64,000 nucleotides of DNA from CATOSD01 sp965226695 (GCA_965226695.1 OZ245405.1:434001-498000); one strand, 5' to 3'. Shown: positions 51,186-60,699, numbered from the stretch's first letter. The notes: generated from the letters alone by a model not told the origin. Program-made: numbers and translations.

Positions 51186-52395
51186 ACTCAATGCCCTCGA
51201 AATAGGTGCGAAGCTCGTGCACCACAACGCCCTCCGGCATCTGCGGCCACTCGCCGTCGCCTACGTGCACCACCACCAGCCTATAACCCCGCGACTTGAG
51301 CGTTCGCACCACCTCCGCCATCTCCGGCTGGAAGAACGCGGTCACAAGCACCAGCGTGGCGCCAAGCGGAAACTGGCGCGAGTTCTGCGCCAACTGCGCC
51401 CACATCTGGCCAATGCCCATCGGGCGAATGGTGGCCAGCGCCTCCAGAATTATGGTCAACTGGTCAGGCGACTGGCTGGGGGCGATCTTCATGGGGCGGT
51501 CGGCCAGCATGGGTGTGCCGTTGGAAAACAGCCCCAGGCTGTAGCCCCGCCCCGCGGCGTAGCTGGCCACCGACGCCCCAGCGAGCGTTATGCGCTCCAG
51601 GTTGGCCGCCGAGTAGCCCTCCCAGTAGTGGGCCGTCGTGTCCACGTCCACCACCAGCACCACGGAGTAGGAGGTGCTCGGCTCGAAAGTGCGCACGCGC
51701 AGCTCATTCATACGCGCCGTGGCCTTCCAGTCCACCGTCTTCATGGGGTCGCCCACCCGGTACTCCCGCAGCCCGAACGGGCGCGAGGCGTCCTCGAACA
51801 TCCTGTTGCCTCCGCCGACGTCCCCCAGGGGACTCGACGCCGGAAAGCCGAGCTCGGCCAGCGGCACGACAGTGGGATACACCAGCAGGTAGTCCCTGGC
51901 GGGGAACGACTTCTCGGAGTTGAAGAAGCCGAAGAGGTCGCCGCTCTCCACCTGAGCCGGCCCCAGCATGTGCAGGCCCCGGTGTTCGCTCTTCAGCTTG
52001 TAGTCCCACGTTATGCGTTCGTACCACGCCATGGAGGTCAGGTGGCGCAGGGTCTGCGCGTTCGGGCTGGAGCTGGTGCTCGTGTCGACGTCCACCACGT
52101 CCACCTCCATGGGGATGGTGTCCTGCACCGACAGCCTGGCCAGCGGCACCGGCTTGCCGTTGGTGACGGCGACGGTCAGCGTCACCTCTTCGCCCATGAA
52201 CACGCGGTTTTGCGAGAGCGTCCGCTCGTAGACCAAGTCCTCCAGCGCCAGGCGGTTCCACAGCCAGGAAACGCCGGCCACCAGCAGGCCCATGGCGGCA
52301 AAGCCTATCAGCAGGCCGTGGCCCGAGAACACGCCCACCACGATGAGGATCAGGAACAGCCCTATCCAGAGGTCGTGCCACAGTCGAACCAGCAA
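51160..52395 (-). CDS. DUF58 protein (vWA-like)
   Basis: The protein is 411 residues from a TTG start at 52395, which follows AGGTAAGG and lies 6 bases after the MoxR stop. Two membrane helices (LWIGLFLILIVVGVFSG.., GLLIGFAAMGLLVAGVSWL) are followed by a beta-rich region. The DUF58 core is RPFGLREYRVGDPMKTVDWKATARMNELRVR, then VVLVVDVDTTAHYW (a MIDAS-like DxD). The frame is open far upstream into the MoxR gene, so automated starts may be too long. It is likely a MoxR client. Confidence 0.85.
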   Translation of the reverse strand: MLVRLWHDLWIGLFLILIVVGVFSGHGLLIGFAAMGLLVAGVSWLWNRLALEDLVYERTLSQNRVFMGEEVTLTVAVTNGKPVPLARLSVQDTIPMEVDVVDVDTSTSSSPNAQTLRHLTSMAWYERITWDYKLKSEHRGLHMLGPAQVESGDLFGFFNSEKSFPARDYLLVYPTVVPLAELGFPASSPLGDVGGGNRMFEDASRPFGLREYRVGDPMKTVDWKATARMNELRVRTFEPSTSYSVVLVVDVDTTAHYWEGYSAANLERITLAGASVASYAAGRGYSLGLFSNGTPMLADRPMKIAPSQSPDQLTIILEALATIRPMGIGQMWAQLAQNSRQFPLGATLVLVTAFFQPEMAEVVRTLKSRGYRLVVVHVGDGEWPQMPEGVVVHELRTYFEGIEYAGPFAPR

Positions 52396-52400
52396 CGGCC

Positions 52401-53369
52401 TTACCTTTCGATGGGGACGGGCGCCGTGCCCAGGATCTCCTCGATGACGTGGTCCGCCGTGCGCCCCCGGAGCCGCGAGTTGGAGGTGATGAGCATGCGG
52501 TGCGCGAGTACGGGCGAGGCCAGCGACTTCACGTCGTCGGGCGACACGAAGTCGCGGCCATCCAGGGCGGCGTTCGCCTGGCAGCACCTGTACAGCGCGA
52601 GGGACGCGCGGGGGCTGGCTCCCAGCGAGAGTCCGGTGTGCTCCCGCGTGGCCTGCACTACTGCGACGATGTAGGAGCGCACGCTCGGGTCCACTCGCAC
52701 GGTCGTCACCAGCTCCTGCATCTGCCTCAGCTCGCCGGCCTCGGTCACCGGCTCCACGGTGGGTTCCCCTATGGTGCGCTCGAAGCGTTGGAGGATGGCG
52801 GCCTCCTCGTCTGGCGTGGGGTAGCCCAGCCGCACTCGCACCATGAACCGGTCGAGCTGCGCCTCCGGCAGCGGGAAGGTGCCCTCCATCTCCACCGGGT
52901 TCTGTGTGGCAATCACCAGGAAGGGTTCCGGCAGCGGGTAAGTCTCGCCGTCGATGGTGGACTGGCGCTCCTGCATCGCCTCCAGCAGCGCCGACTGGGT
53001 CCTGGGTGTGGCGCGATTGATTTCGTCGGCCAGCAGCACCTGGCTGAATACGGGGCCGGGGCGAAATTCGAACTCGGAAGCCTTCTGGTTGAAGAAGTTG
53101 ACGCCCAGGACGTCCGAGGGCATAAGGTCCGGGGTGAACTGGATTCGCCTGAACGCGCAGCCCATGGACTGCGCGAGCACCTTGGACAGGGTGGTCTTGC
53201 CGATACCGGGGACGTCTTCGACGAGTACGTGGCCCCGGCACAGCAGGGCGACGATGGCGAGGTCGATCGCTCCCGTCGCACCAACGATGACACGCTGCAC
53301 GTTGTCACGCAGCCGGGACGCGACCTCGCTGATCCGCTGCGCGTTTTGTGTGTCGCTCAAGTGTCTCAC
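52401..53369 (-). CDS. MoxR-family AAA+ ATPase
   Basis: The 322-residue protein has Walker A EDVPGIGKTTLSKVLAQSM (about 52-70), Walker B VLLADEINRATPRTQSALLE, sensor 1 VIATQNPVEMEGTFPLPEAQ and the arginine-finger region LDRFMVRV. MoxR ATPases act as chaperones for vWA-containing partners, here presumably the DUF58 protein encoded next. It is the first gene of the operon. Confidence 0.95.
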   Translation of the reverse strand: MRHLSDTQNAQRISEVASRLRDNVQRVIVGATGAIDLAIVALLCRGHVLVEDVPGIGKTTLSKVLAQSMGCAFRRIQFTPDLMPSDVLGVNFFNQKASEFEFRPGPVFSQVLLADEINRATPRTQSALLEAMQERQSTIDGETYPLPEPFLVIATQNPVEMEGTFPLPEAQLDRFMVRVRLGYPTPDEEAAILQRFERTIGEPTVEPVTEAGELRQMQELVTTVRVDPSVRSYIVAVVQATREHTGLSLGASPRASLALYRCCQANAALDGRDFVSPDDVKSLASPVLAHRMLITSNSRLRGRTADHVIEEILGTAPVPIER

Positions 53370-53427
53370 CTGGGGGTAGTTATCAGTCTCGAATCTGGAC
53401 TGGCTACTGATAACCGACCACTCGCCG

Positions 53428-54932
53428 CTACTGACCGCTGCCGCTCGCGGCGGACTGGCCTGCGAGGCGACCGAAGACGGCGCCGTGCATCAGCCCAGCC
53501 GCCCTTAGGCTGTTGTGGTAGAAGATTCCGCCGACTATCTCGCCGGCCGCGAACAGCCCGGGTATCGGCGCGTCGTCGGCGCCGAGAACGCGGGCGCGCT
53601 CGTCCACCTTCAGGCCGCCATAAGTATAGGTTATTCCCCCGGTAACCGTAAACGCGGAAAATGGCGGGTCGTCCAGCCGGATCGCCCAGTTGCTCTTAGG
53701 CGGGTCGAGCCCGCGCGTAGACAGTCCGTCGAGCATCCGCGGCCGGTACTCACAGCCTGCCCTGAGCTTGTCGAATGGGTTGGCGGCGCCATTGTACTCC
53801 CCGACAGTCGCTTCCAGCGCGTCGGCGTCTACCCGCAGCTTGCCCGCGAGCTCGCGCAGGGTGAAGCCCCGCACCGCCCGGGCGAGCGCGTAGCGCGGCT
53901 CCAGGTGTGGCGCGGCCTTGCTGTCGAACAACTGGAAGGCCACGCCCCCGTCCTGCCGCAGTATCGCGCTGCCCGCCGCTACGAAGGTCTGCTCGGCGAA
54001 GCCCGCGCCCTCGTCGAAGAAGCGTCGCCCCTGCCGGTTGACCGTGATGCCCAGCGGGTACGACCGCCTGGGCATTCGCTCGGTAATCTCCACGCTGCCG
54101 GTCAGCGGCGCGTCCACGTCGATGGGAGTGGCGTGGCAGCCGGTCCACTGGCCGAAAGGTTTCGCGCCCGCCTCGAGCGCCGCGCGGTGGCCGTCGCCGG
54201 TGTTGTAGGCCGAGCCTCGCACCTTCGCCCGCTCCCATCCGGCGCCCAGGAACTCGCCGCGCATATGGGCGTTGGCTTCGAATCCGCCGCAGGCGAGCAC
54301 CACGCCGCGGCTGCCGATGGCGTGGACGCCTTCCGCGTCCTGCGCCTCGACCCCGCGCACCGCGCCGCCGTCGTCGCGCAGCAGGCGCAGCATCTTCGTT
54401 TCGTACAGACAGTGATGCCGGCGCGCCTCGCGGCCGTGGTCAGCATCCTCACCAGGCCCGGCCCCGAGCGCCAGGCCGACAGCCCGACGCTGTTTGGAAT
54501 GACCGATGGCGCGCCCTGCGAGGCTCCGGCGCGGCCGCTGGGCAGCTCCCACCTCACGCCCTGGGAGTGCATCCAGTCCACCGTGGGGCGCGAGTTCGCT
54601 ATCAGAGTGTCCATCAGGTGGGCGTCCACCTCGCCCTGCGTGACGTCCAGCAGGTGGCCGCGAAAGTCCTCTTCGGTGTAGGGCGCCATGCTCAGCCGCG
54701 CCGCCTCGGCGTCCGTAAGGTCGGGCAGCAGCGCGCGCAGGTCCTCTATGCCGTCGTGCACGAACCGGAAGCCGCCGCCGGTGAAGGGGCAGTTGCCGCC
54801 CTGGGCCGAAGGCGGGGCCTTCTCCAGCACCACCACGCTCGCGCCCTGCTCACGCGCGGAGAGCGCGGCGCACAGTGCGGCGTTGCCGGCTCCAACCACT
54901 ATCACGTCGAAAAATGCGTTGTCGTCATTCAT
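53428..54932 (-). pseudogene. FAD-dependent dehydrogenase (fumarate reductase/TcuA-like), one frameshift
   Basis: Start ATG 54932 gives DVIVVGAGNAALCAALSARE (FAD loop) and APPSAQGGNCPFTGGGFRFVH. The C-terminal half has GVVLACGGFEANAHMRGEF, YPLGITVNRQGRRFFDEG and GLFAAGEIVGGIFYHNSLRA, giving about 501 residues in total. It most resembles tricarballylate dehydrogenase-type flavoproteins. Near 54405-54412 one base is missing relative to the duplicated copy (TACAGAC against TACAAGAC), which shifts the frame after AGITV. At 53757-53779 a CTGCCCTGAGCTTGTCGAAT repeat is inserted in frame (FDKLRAGC). If the missing base is a sequencing error the gene is functional; the duplicate shows the intact reading at this site. 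Confidence 0.85.
53757..53779 (-). repeat. Short palindromic repeat inside the flavoprotein gene
   Basis: CTGCCCTGAGCTTGTCGAAT on the plus strand is translated on the minus strand as FDKLRAG. Relatives lie at 2006-2030, 17396-17417 and 62861-62882. Confidence 0.65.
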
Positions 54933-55076
54933 GCTCTTCCCCTCATCCCAACATCGATGTCGACCTATCGAGTCCCGCCGCCGTATGCCCGTAGGGGCGG
55001 TTCGGGAACCGCCCGTCTTGTGCGCCGTCGCCAAGCGTGACCGGCGCGATTGGCATCAAGTATAATGTACACCCGG

Positions 55077-55843
55077 CTAATCCTCGAGCGCCGCGCGGTG
55101 GCCGTCGCCGGTGTTGTAGGCCGAGCCTCGCACCTTTGCCCGCTCCCATCCGGCGCCCAGGAACTCGCCGCGCATCCGGGCGTTGGCTTCGAATCCGCCG
55201 CAGGCGAGCACCACGCCGCGGCTGCCGATGGCGTGGACGCCTTCCGCATCCTGCGCCTCGACCCCGCGAACCGCGCCGTCCTCGTCGCGCAGCAGGCGCA
55301 GCATCTTCGTTTCGTACAAGACCGTGATGCCGGCGCGCCTCGCGGCCGTCGTCAGCATACTCACCAGGCCCGGCCCCGAGCGCCAGGCCGACAGCCCGAC
55401 GCTGTTTGGAATGACCGACGGCGCGCCCTGCGAGGCTCCGGCGCGGCCGCTGGGCAGCTCCCACCTCACGCCCTGGGAATGCATCCAGTCCACCGTGGGG
55501 CGCGAGTTCGCTATCAGCGTGCCATCAGGCGGGCGTCCACCTCGCCCTGCGTGACGTCCAGCAGGTGGCCTCGAAAGTCCTCTTCGGTGTAGGGCGCCAT
55601 GCTCAGCCGCGCCGCCTCGGCGTCCGTAAGGTCGGGCAGCAGCGTGCGCAGGTCCTCTATGCCGTCGTGCACGAACCGGAAGCCGCCGCCGGTGAAGGGG
55701 CAATTGCCGCCCTGTGCCGAAGGCGGGGCCTTCTCCAGCACCACCACGCTCGCGCCCTGCTCCCGGGCGGAGAGCGCGGCACACAGAGCGGCGTTGCCGG
55801 CTCCAACCACAATTACGTCGAAAAATGCGCTGTTGTCATTCAT
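55077..55843 (-). pseudogene. Truncated duplicate of the flavoprotein 5' end
   Basis: ATG 55843 starts a close copy of the first 250 codons of the downstream flavoprotein. One base is missing near 55519 (GTGCC against GTGTCC), so the frame ends after VDARLMAR and resumes elsewhere as GTLIANSRPTVDWMHSQG. The copy stops at GHRAALED where the duplication ends. It lacks the catalytic and C-terminal parts and cannot be functional, but its leader may still carry the promoter. Confidence 0.85.
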
Positions 55844-55900
55844 GCTCTTCCCCTAATCCCAACATCGATGGCGGCCTATGGAGTCCCGCCGCGTACACCC

Positions 55901-56164
55901 GTAGGGGCGGTTCGGGAACCGCCCGGCTTGTGCGCCGTCCCCAGGCGTGACCGGCGCGATGGCCTCGTAGGGGCGGTTCGGGAACCGCCCGGCTTGTGCG
56001 CCATCCCTATGCGTGACCGACGCGATGGCCTCGTAGGGGCGGTTCGAGAACCGCCCGGCTTGCGCGCCGCCCCCAGGCGTGACCGGCGCGATGGCCTCGT
56101 AGGGGCGGTTCGCGAACCGCCCGGCTTACGTGCTGTCCCCAAGCGTGACCGGCACGATTGGGTT
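55901..56164. repeat. Minisatellite: four 66-bp units, each with a hairpin
   Basis: Units start at 55901, 55967, 56033 and 56099 with GTAGGGGCGGTTC. In each, GGGCGGTTC and GAACCGCCC pair around two bases (GG, GG, GA, GC), followed by GGCTTG/A..GCGTGACCGRC. A single unit sits at 54991 in the other half of the duplication. Because 66 is a multiple of three, both strands show open repetitive frames (22-residue repeats), but these are by-products. Confidence 0.9.
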
Positions 56165-56262
56165 CAAGTATAATGTACACCCGGCCAATCCTCTAGCGAG
56201 GTCCCTTCGCCGCGGTGTGCGAGGAGTGGATCCCACTTGCGAGACGGGCCGGGGCAAAAGAT

Positions 56263-56331
56263 GCCCGGTGGTGTAGTGGCAGCACAATGGACTTTGGCTC
56301 CATTGACCGAGGTTCGAATCCTCGCCGGGCA
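56263..56331 (+). tRNA. tRNA-Gln (anticodon TTG)
   Basis: The cloverleaf has acceptor GCCCGGT/GCCGGGC, a short D arm GTG..CAC, anticodon stem ATGGA/TCCAT with loop CTTTGGC (anticodon TTG), and T arm CGAGG-TTCGAAT-CCTCG. GCC rather than CCA follows the discriminator A. It lies at the left edge of the defence-like/IS segment. Confidence 0.92.
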
Positions 56332-56718
56332 GCCAGTTTTCTCCATAAGAATCGCTTCAACAGAGTGTGCCATGTCTTGGGATCGTCCCTACACCAGGGT
56401 ACGCGCCTTACGAGTTAGACAAGAAGCCCAAGAGTGCCTGTGTGTGACCGACGCTGTACCCTATCCGCTACGTTCGGTTGCTCCAAAGCCAACTTTGTGA
56501 TCAAAAGGCCTGGACTAGGCATGATTCTCGGCAACTGCTAGGCCAGACCTAGAACCTACGCGTTATCTCCTCAAAGAGGTCGATGATCCTGCTGTGACGC
56601 GACTTCCAGACCATCTACCCCTCACCTACCTGTTGGGTTTACTTGCATTCACAACACTGTATATAGTATATTGAATCAATAGCAATCGAGAGACGATTCT
56701 AGCTTGAAAGGACTCAAC
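56332..56718. other. Intergenic region after tRNA-Gln
   Basis: There is no supported gene in these 387 bases. An AT-rich segment around 56650-56690 (CACTGTATATAGTATATTGA) is a probable promoter for the gene at 56719. GC content falls below the window average from here to about 58.7 kb. Confidence 0.45.
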
Positions 56719-57597
56719 ATGGCTCGACGGTTAAGCTCGTCTCAGATACGTTCCAAACTACGATAGGCCCAGTCGAATCAACGTCAGGCCTTCAACAGGT
56801 TGAACAGGGAAGTTCGCAGCCACAACAACAAGGTCCGGCAGTACAATTCTGAACGTAGACGGGCGATTGACGCCTATAACCGCGAAGTCCGCTCCTACAA
56901 TGCACGTGTCAGGGCCAATCAATCACGACTGCGTTTGGCTCTCCGATTGCTCTCCACACAGGCCATCAGCGTCCGCTACTCTTCCTCGCGTGAGTCTTTT
57001 GTGGCCCTCAACTCCGCATATGAGCGGCTAGACAATAGTGATGCGGATCCGTTCATTTCGGATCTCGCTGAACGAGACACGGCGAACAGCGCCACCTTGC
57101 TCAACACTTTGCTTGGTGACGAGAGCCAAGTCGAGGTTGAGGACGGAAAACTCACAAGGACAAAGTTAACTGAATTGTTAGGCAGATACTCGTCGGAGAT
57201 GCAGGACCGCTGGTCCGGTGCCATATTCGCGCTGACCCCTCGCAATCCAGACGCAGCGAGACATTTTTGCTCAAGCTCTAGAGAAATCCTTGCGGATATT
57301 CTCAACAGTGAGGCACCCGACGCGGAGGTACTGGCTCGGTTTCCAGACTGCCAAGTTACTGAGCAAGGCACTCCTACTCGTCCCTCAAAAATCCACTATT
57401 GTCTGGACCGCAGTGGAATGAACCTTGAAGTCCTCGAGGACTTCGTTGACTTCAACATCAAAGATCTCTCCGTCCTGTTTAAGGACCTGAACACGGGAGC
57501 TCATGGCCCTGCAGGCAGATTCTCGATTCCACAGTTGACTGCCATCAAGACCAGAGTTGAAGACGCCATAGATTTCGTGTTCGAGATCGTAAATTAG
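56719..57597 (+). pseudogene. Predicted nuclease-like protein (pPIWI-associated type?) with in-frame TAG at codon 16
   Basis: ATG 56719, after AAAGGA, opens ARRLSSSQIRSKLR, then TAG at 56764-56766, then in the same frame AQSNQRQAFNRLNREVRSHN. A Gln codon (CAG) would be expected at the TAG. The protein (292 residues if read through) begins with a basic coiled segment of repeated YNREVRSYN-type words. It ends with IHYCLDRSGMNLEVLED and DLNTGAHGPAGRF, which I associate, from memory, with predicted pPIWI-associating nucleases. A TTG at 56800 could restart translation without the first 27 codons. The family assignment is tentative. Confidence 0.5.
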
Positions 57598-57788
57598 AAG
57601 CTGTCAGATATGAGTAGGCCAATTTCTGTGTCCTGTGTTTACCACACTACCACGACGGCATCGTCATGCAAAACGAGACCGTGATATCAGCGGTGGCAGC
57701 ACAGGATCGCCAAATCTGCATCTCGAAAATGGCCTTGCCCACAGTCAACTGTGCCCCACTTTCCTCTACCCAGGTCAGGAGCGTTCAC

Positions 57789-58610
57789 ATGAGTTCGTTT
57801 GGACCCGAAAGCACGTCCTTGGGATGGTCGGAAGGAAACACCGATGGCTTGGACTCACTTGCAGACGTTATCGCTATCTTGCGCTATAAGGACCGCCAAC
57901 ACCTGGCGGCGTTGCTAACCGCCGCTTACGTGGATTTCGAATACCTAGATATGGGGTTCTCATACACTTCCGATGCGGAAATAGTCTTCGTCAATGGGGT
58001 CATACATGCCCCGATATCTGCCTGCATGGCGCTTAGAGACCTTAGCCAGAAAGATCAAGACGATATCCTCGATGCTTTGCAAGAGGTATGGCCCGTAACT
58101 GAAGCTGGCGGCATGTACATAAAGAACATCTCCTTCAACATCAGCAAGGATTCCCTCGGAGACGAACTTACGCACTTGTTTACTAGTTCTACAGGCTGGC
58201 AGTGCGTTGACCGAACGTTGGGCCGAATCCGCGAATTATTGGCAACTGCATCAACTGAGGAGCATTTTCAAGAAGTGGGAGTATTGTGTAGGGAGGGACT
58301 TATATCTGTGGCTCAAGCTGTGTTTGACCCCAGGCAGCATCCACCGCTCCCCAACGACAATACAGATGCCAGTGATACTGATGTAAAGCGAATGCTCGCT
58401 CGATACGTCGCAGTGGAGCACTACGGAGCGTCAGGCCAGGAAGTTCGCAAGTGCGTCAATAGCTCTGTCGACCTTGCCAACAAGGTTACACATAGGAGGT
58501 CCTCTACCTACCGCGACGCCGCCCTCTGCGCCCAAGCTACCTTCAACGTGGTTGGGCTGATTTCACTCATATCTGGTAAACGTGACCGAGACGAACCGAC
58601 CCCGCCCTGA
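57789..58610 (+). CDS. Uncharacterised protein with a defence-type helical C-terminus
   Basis: The 273-residue protein is started at 57789 (MSSFGPESTSLGWSEGN) because AGGAG lies 7 bases upstream; an in-frame ATG at 57666 is less likely. The C-terminal 110 residues (EVGVLCREGLISVAQAVFDP.., KRMLARYVAVEHYG.., VDLANKVTHRRSSTYRDAAL) form a helical module I have seen attached to nuclease-like or abortive-infection proteins; I cannot name it. A HEPN relationship is possible (NKVTHRR). Imperfect repeats (AAAATGG..TGCC.ACAGTCA) lie at 57726 and 58662 on either side. Low GC and the adjacent IS suggest transfer. Confidence 0.55.
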   Translation: MSSFGPESTSLGWSEGNTDGLDSLADVIAILRYKDRQHLAALLTAAYVDFEYLDMGFSYTSDAEIVFVNGVIHAPISACMALRDLSQKDQDDILDALQEVWPVTEAGGMYIKNISFNISKDSLGDELTHLFTSSTGWQCVDRTLGRIRELLATASTEEHFQEVGVLCREGLISVAQAVFDPRQHPPLPNDNTDASDTDVKRMLARYVAVEHYGASGQEVRKCVNSSVDLANKVTHRRSSTYRDAALCAQATFNVVGLISLISGKRDRDEPTPP

Positions 58611-58779
58611 AGGTGGCATTAGTGCCGTGAGCTTTTGCATCACAGTCCCATCGCCACTTCAAAAATGGTTCTGCCTACAGTCACCCATAGCCCACCACAG
58701 AGGACCCGAACTTGGCCGGGTGTTTTCTAACTTCGGCATGAATGCCTAGATTGGAATCTCGCACCGAAAAGTTCGCAGT

Positions 58780-60436
58780 TGAGCCTGTCTCAGAAGTCGG
58801 GATACCTGGTAACGGAACCGGCAATGGAGTAGCTTCAAGGTGACTTTGGGAGAGGAGCCCGAGAAGATGCCGCTTCGAGACATGGACCGGGAGCAGATGT
58901 GGCTATTGCCACCTTCTCTTGACGAACTGTTGCCGCTGAACCATCCAGCCCGTTTCGTAGCCGAGTTCGTCGACGCTCTGGATGGGGAGGGGTGGGCTGA
59001 GCTTGGCGTGGACATAGAAGGTGACCCGATGGGAGCGCCGGCCTACCATCCTCGTGCGTTGTTGAGTGTATGGCTGTACGGATTCATGACCGGGGTGCGC
59101 TCTTGCCGCAAGCTGGAGACTGCCTGCCGGGACCAGATACCGTACCTGTGGCTGACGGGATGGCAGCATCCTGACCACAACACCCTGTGGAGGTTCTACA
59201 AAGGGCATCGACAGGCAATGAGGAAGCTGTTCGAGCGGACGGTTCGTACGGCGGTGGCGATGAAGCTAGTGGAGTTAGCGGTCCAGGCGGTGGATGGTAC
59301 GAAGGTGGTCGCCAACGCCTCAGTGAACAGGAGCTACGATGCAGCGGGGCTGAGTGGACTGCTGAAGCGTCTGGAGAGGGCGATAGCCGATCTCGAGGCA
59401 CAGAACGAAGCGGGAGAAGACGCTGCTGGTGCTCATCTGCCTGAGGAGTTGGCCAATAAGGAGGCTTTGAGAGAGCGGGTACGGCAGGCGCTTGACGACC
59501 TTGTGAGCCAGAAACGCCACAAGCGTATCAACCTGACCGACCCAGAGGCCCGGCTTATGAAGGGAAGGCAGGGCATCGTGGCCGGCTACAACGCCCAGGC
59601 TATGGTCTCACCCATGGAGACCGACGGGATAGCGACAGGCATGCTGGTCACGGCAGTGGACGTGGTGGATGCGGCCAATGACAATGCTCTGTTGGCGCCG
59701 ATGATGGAACAGGCCGGGGAGACTACGGGGACGAAGTCGCAGATGACGTTGGCTGACGCCGGATACTTCGCCGCCAGCCACCTGGCACAGTGCGACCGTC
59801 GCGGGCAGCAGGTGGTGGTGCCGGAGGCACGGCAACGGTTCCTCAAAGACCCATATCACAAGGACAGATTCACATACGACGAGCACAGTGACAGCTTCAG
59901 GTGCCCACAGGGACAGACGCTTGCGTTCGTCCGCATACAGCACGCGAACGGAGTCCCGTTGCGATTGTACCGGGCTTCGGGCGCCGTCTGTCAGGCATGT
60001 CCGGCCTTCAGATGCTGTACCAGGGCCAAGGAGATTGGCCGAAGCCTGGCCATAGGGCCTCACGACACAGTGCTACGTCGCCATCGTGCCTGGATGTCCA
60101 CCTCAGCAGCCAAGGAGGTTTACGGGCTGAGAAAGCAACTGGTCGAGCCGGTCTTCGGAATCATCAAGGAGCAACAGAGGGCGCGGAGGTTCCTGCTGCG
60201 CGGCCTCGCCAACGTGACGGCCGAGTGGACCATCTTGGCCACCGCCTTCAACCTGCGCACTCTCTGGAGGGTGTGGAGTTCCTCCACCACCTTCAGCCAG
60301 CTACTTCACGCCCCAGAGCCTTGTCCTTTCCCCTGAAATGGGGTGATGACAAAAGCCCTGACTCCACTCCATCGCCCGCTTCAAAGCTCCGCACCCGAGC
60401 GAACCACACAACTAACGCCCTTCTGAGACAGGCTCA
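58780..60436 (+). mobile_element. IS1182-type insertion sequence
   Basis: Terminal inverted repeats are perfect over 17 bases: TGAGCCTGTCTCAGAAG at 58780-58796 and its complement at 60420-60436. They enclose one transposase gene. I see no clear target duplication (CGCAGT on the left, TTACAG on the right). The left flank is a dispersed repeat also found at 17088-17123. Confidence 0.9.
58840..60336 (+). CDS. IS1182-family transposase
   Basis: The 498-residue DDE transposase (GTG 58840; ATG 58867 possible) begins with the IS1182 pattern LLPPSLDELLPLNHPARFVAEFVD and has AYHPRALLSVWLYGFMTG. The catalytic core has Asp in QAVDGTKVVANAS, Asp in TLADAGYFAASHL and Glu in LVEPVFGIIKEQQRARRFLL. A Cys cluster CQACPAFRCC lies before the last motif. 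The frame and all three acidic residues are intact, so the element could still move. Confidence 0.94.
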   Translation: MTLGEEPEKMPLRDMDREQMWLLPPSLDELLPLNHPARFVAEFVDALDGEGWAELGVDIEGDPMGAPAYHPRALLSVWLYGFMTGVRSCRKLETACRDQIPYLWLTGWQHPDHNTLWRFYKGHRQAMRKLFERTVRTAVAMKLVELAVQAVDGTKVVANASVNRSYDAAGLSGLLKRLERAIADLEAQNEAGEDAAGAHLPEELANKEALRERVRQALDDLVSQKRHKRINLTDPEARLMKGRQGIVAGYNAQAMVSPMETDGIATGMLVTAVDVVDAANDNALLAPMMEQAGETTGTKSQMTLADAGYFAASHLAQCDRRGQQVVVPEARQRFLKDPYHKDRFTYDEHSDSFRCPQGQTLAFVRIQHANGVPLRLYRASGAVCQACPAFRCCTRAKEIGRSLAIGPHDTVLRRHRAWMSTSAAKEVYGLRKQLVEPVFGIIKEQQRARRFLLRGLANVTAEWTILATAFNLRTLWRVWSSSTTFSQLLHAPEPCPFP

Positions 60437-60699
60437 TTACAGCACACGTTGGCCAGCCCCACCGGGATCGAACTCTCTCGTTATGGCTGTCCATGCGTTA
60501 GGCAGATATAGGACACACACTCGCCTTAGGTGAACTACTTGGCGTACCGGACGCTCTCAATTGCCCCCCCAACACCCCCCCAGCCCATTCGCGCCCCGTA
60601 CCCCGAAAAAAGCGTCACCCTCGTGCGCCATCCGTTCCCCGGCCCTGCCCCATTCAATCCCACACACGCCCCACCTCTTCACCACGTCTGCGCCATTTC
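60437..60699. other. Intergenic DNA right of the IS
   Basis: C-rich sequence with CCCC runs (60565-60590) and no supported gene. Confidence 0.4.

Larger units (their letters stand above)
54171..56194. repeat. Tandem duplication of about 911 bp
   Basis: 54171-55081 (5' part of the flavoprotein gene plus leader, one hairpin unit and GTATAATGTACACCCGG) recurs at 55082-56194 at high identity with an offset of about 911. The second copy is longer because the hairpin unit is expanded to four 66-bp repeats. Both copies end with AATCCTC, and both begin at CCTCGAGCG, suggesting recombination at CCTC-type microhomology. Confidence 0.85.

Noticed and set aside
49923..53645. Long plus-strand open frames opposite the MoxR-DUF58-DUF4129 operon
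   Set aside because: Their composition (Gln/His/Arg-rich, no motifs) and the clear families on the minus strand show they are shadows.
55901..56164. Possible CRISPR array
   Set aside because: The units are contiguous near-identical 66-mers with no variable spacers.
55565..56173. Open frames with 22-residue repeats on both strands
   Set aside because: The 66-bp repeat length keeps any frame open; the underlying DNA is a hairpin minisatellite, not a repeat protein gene.
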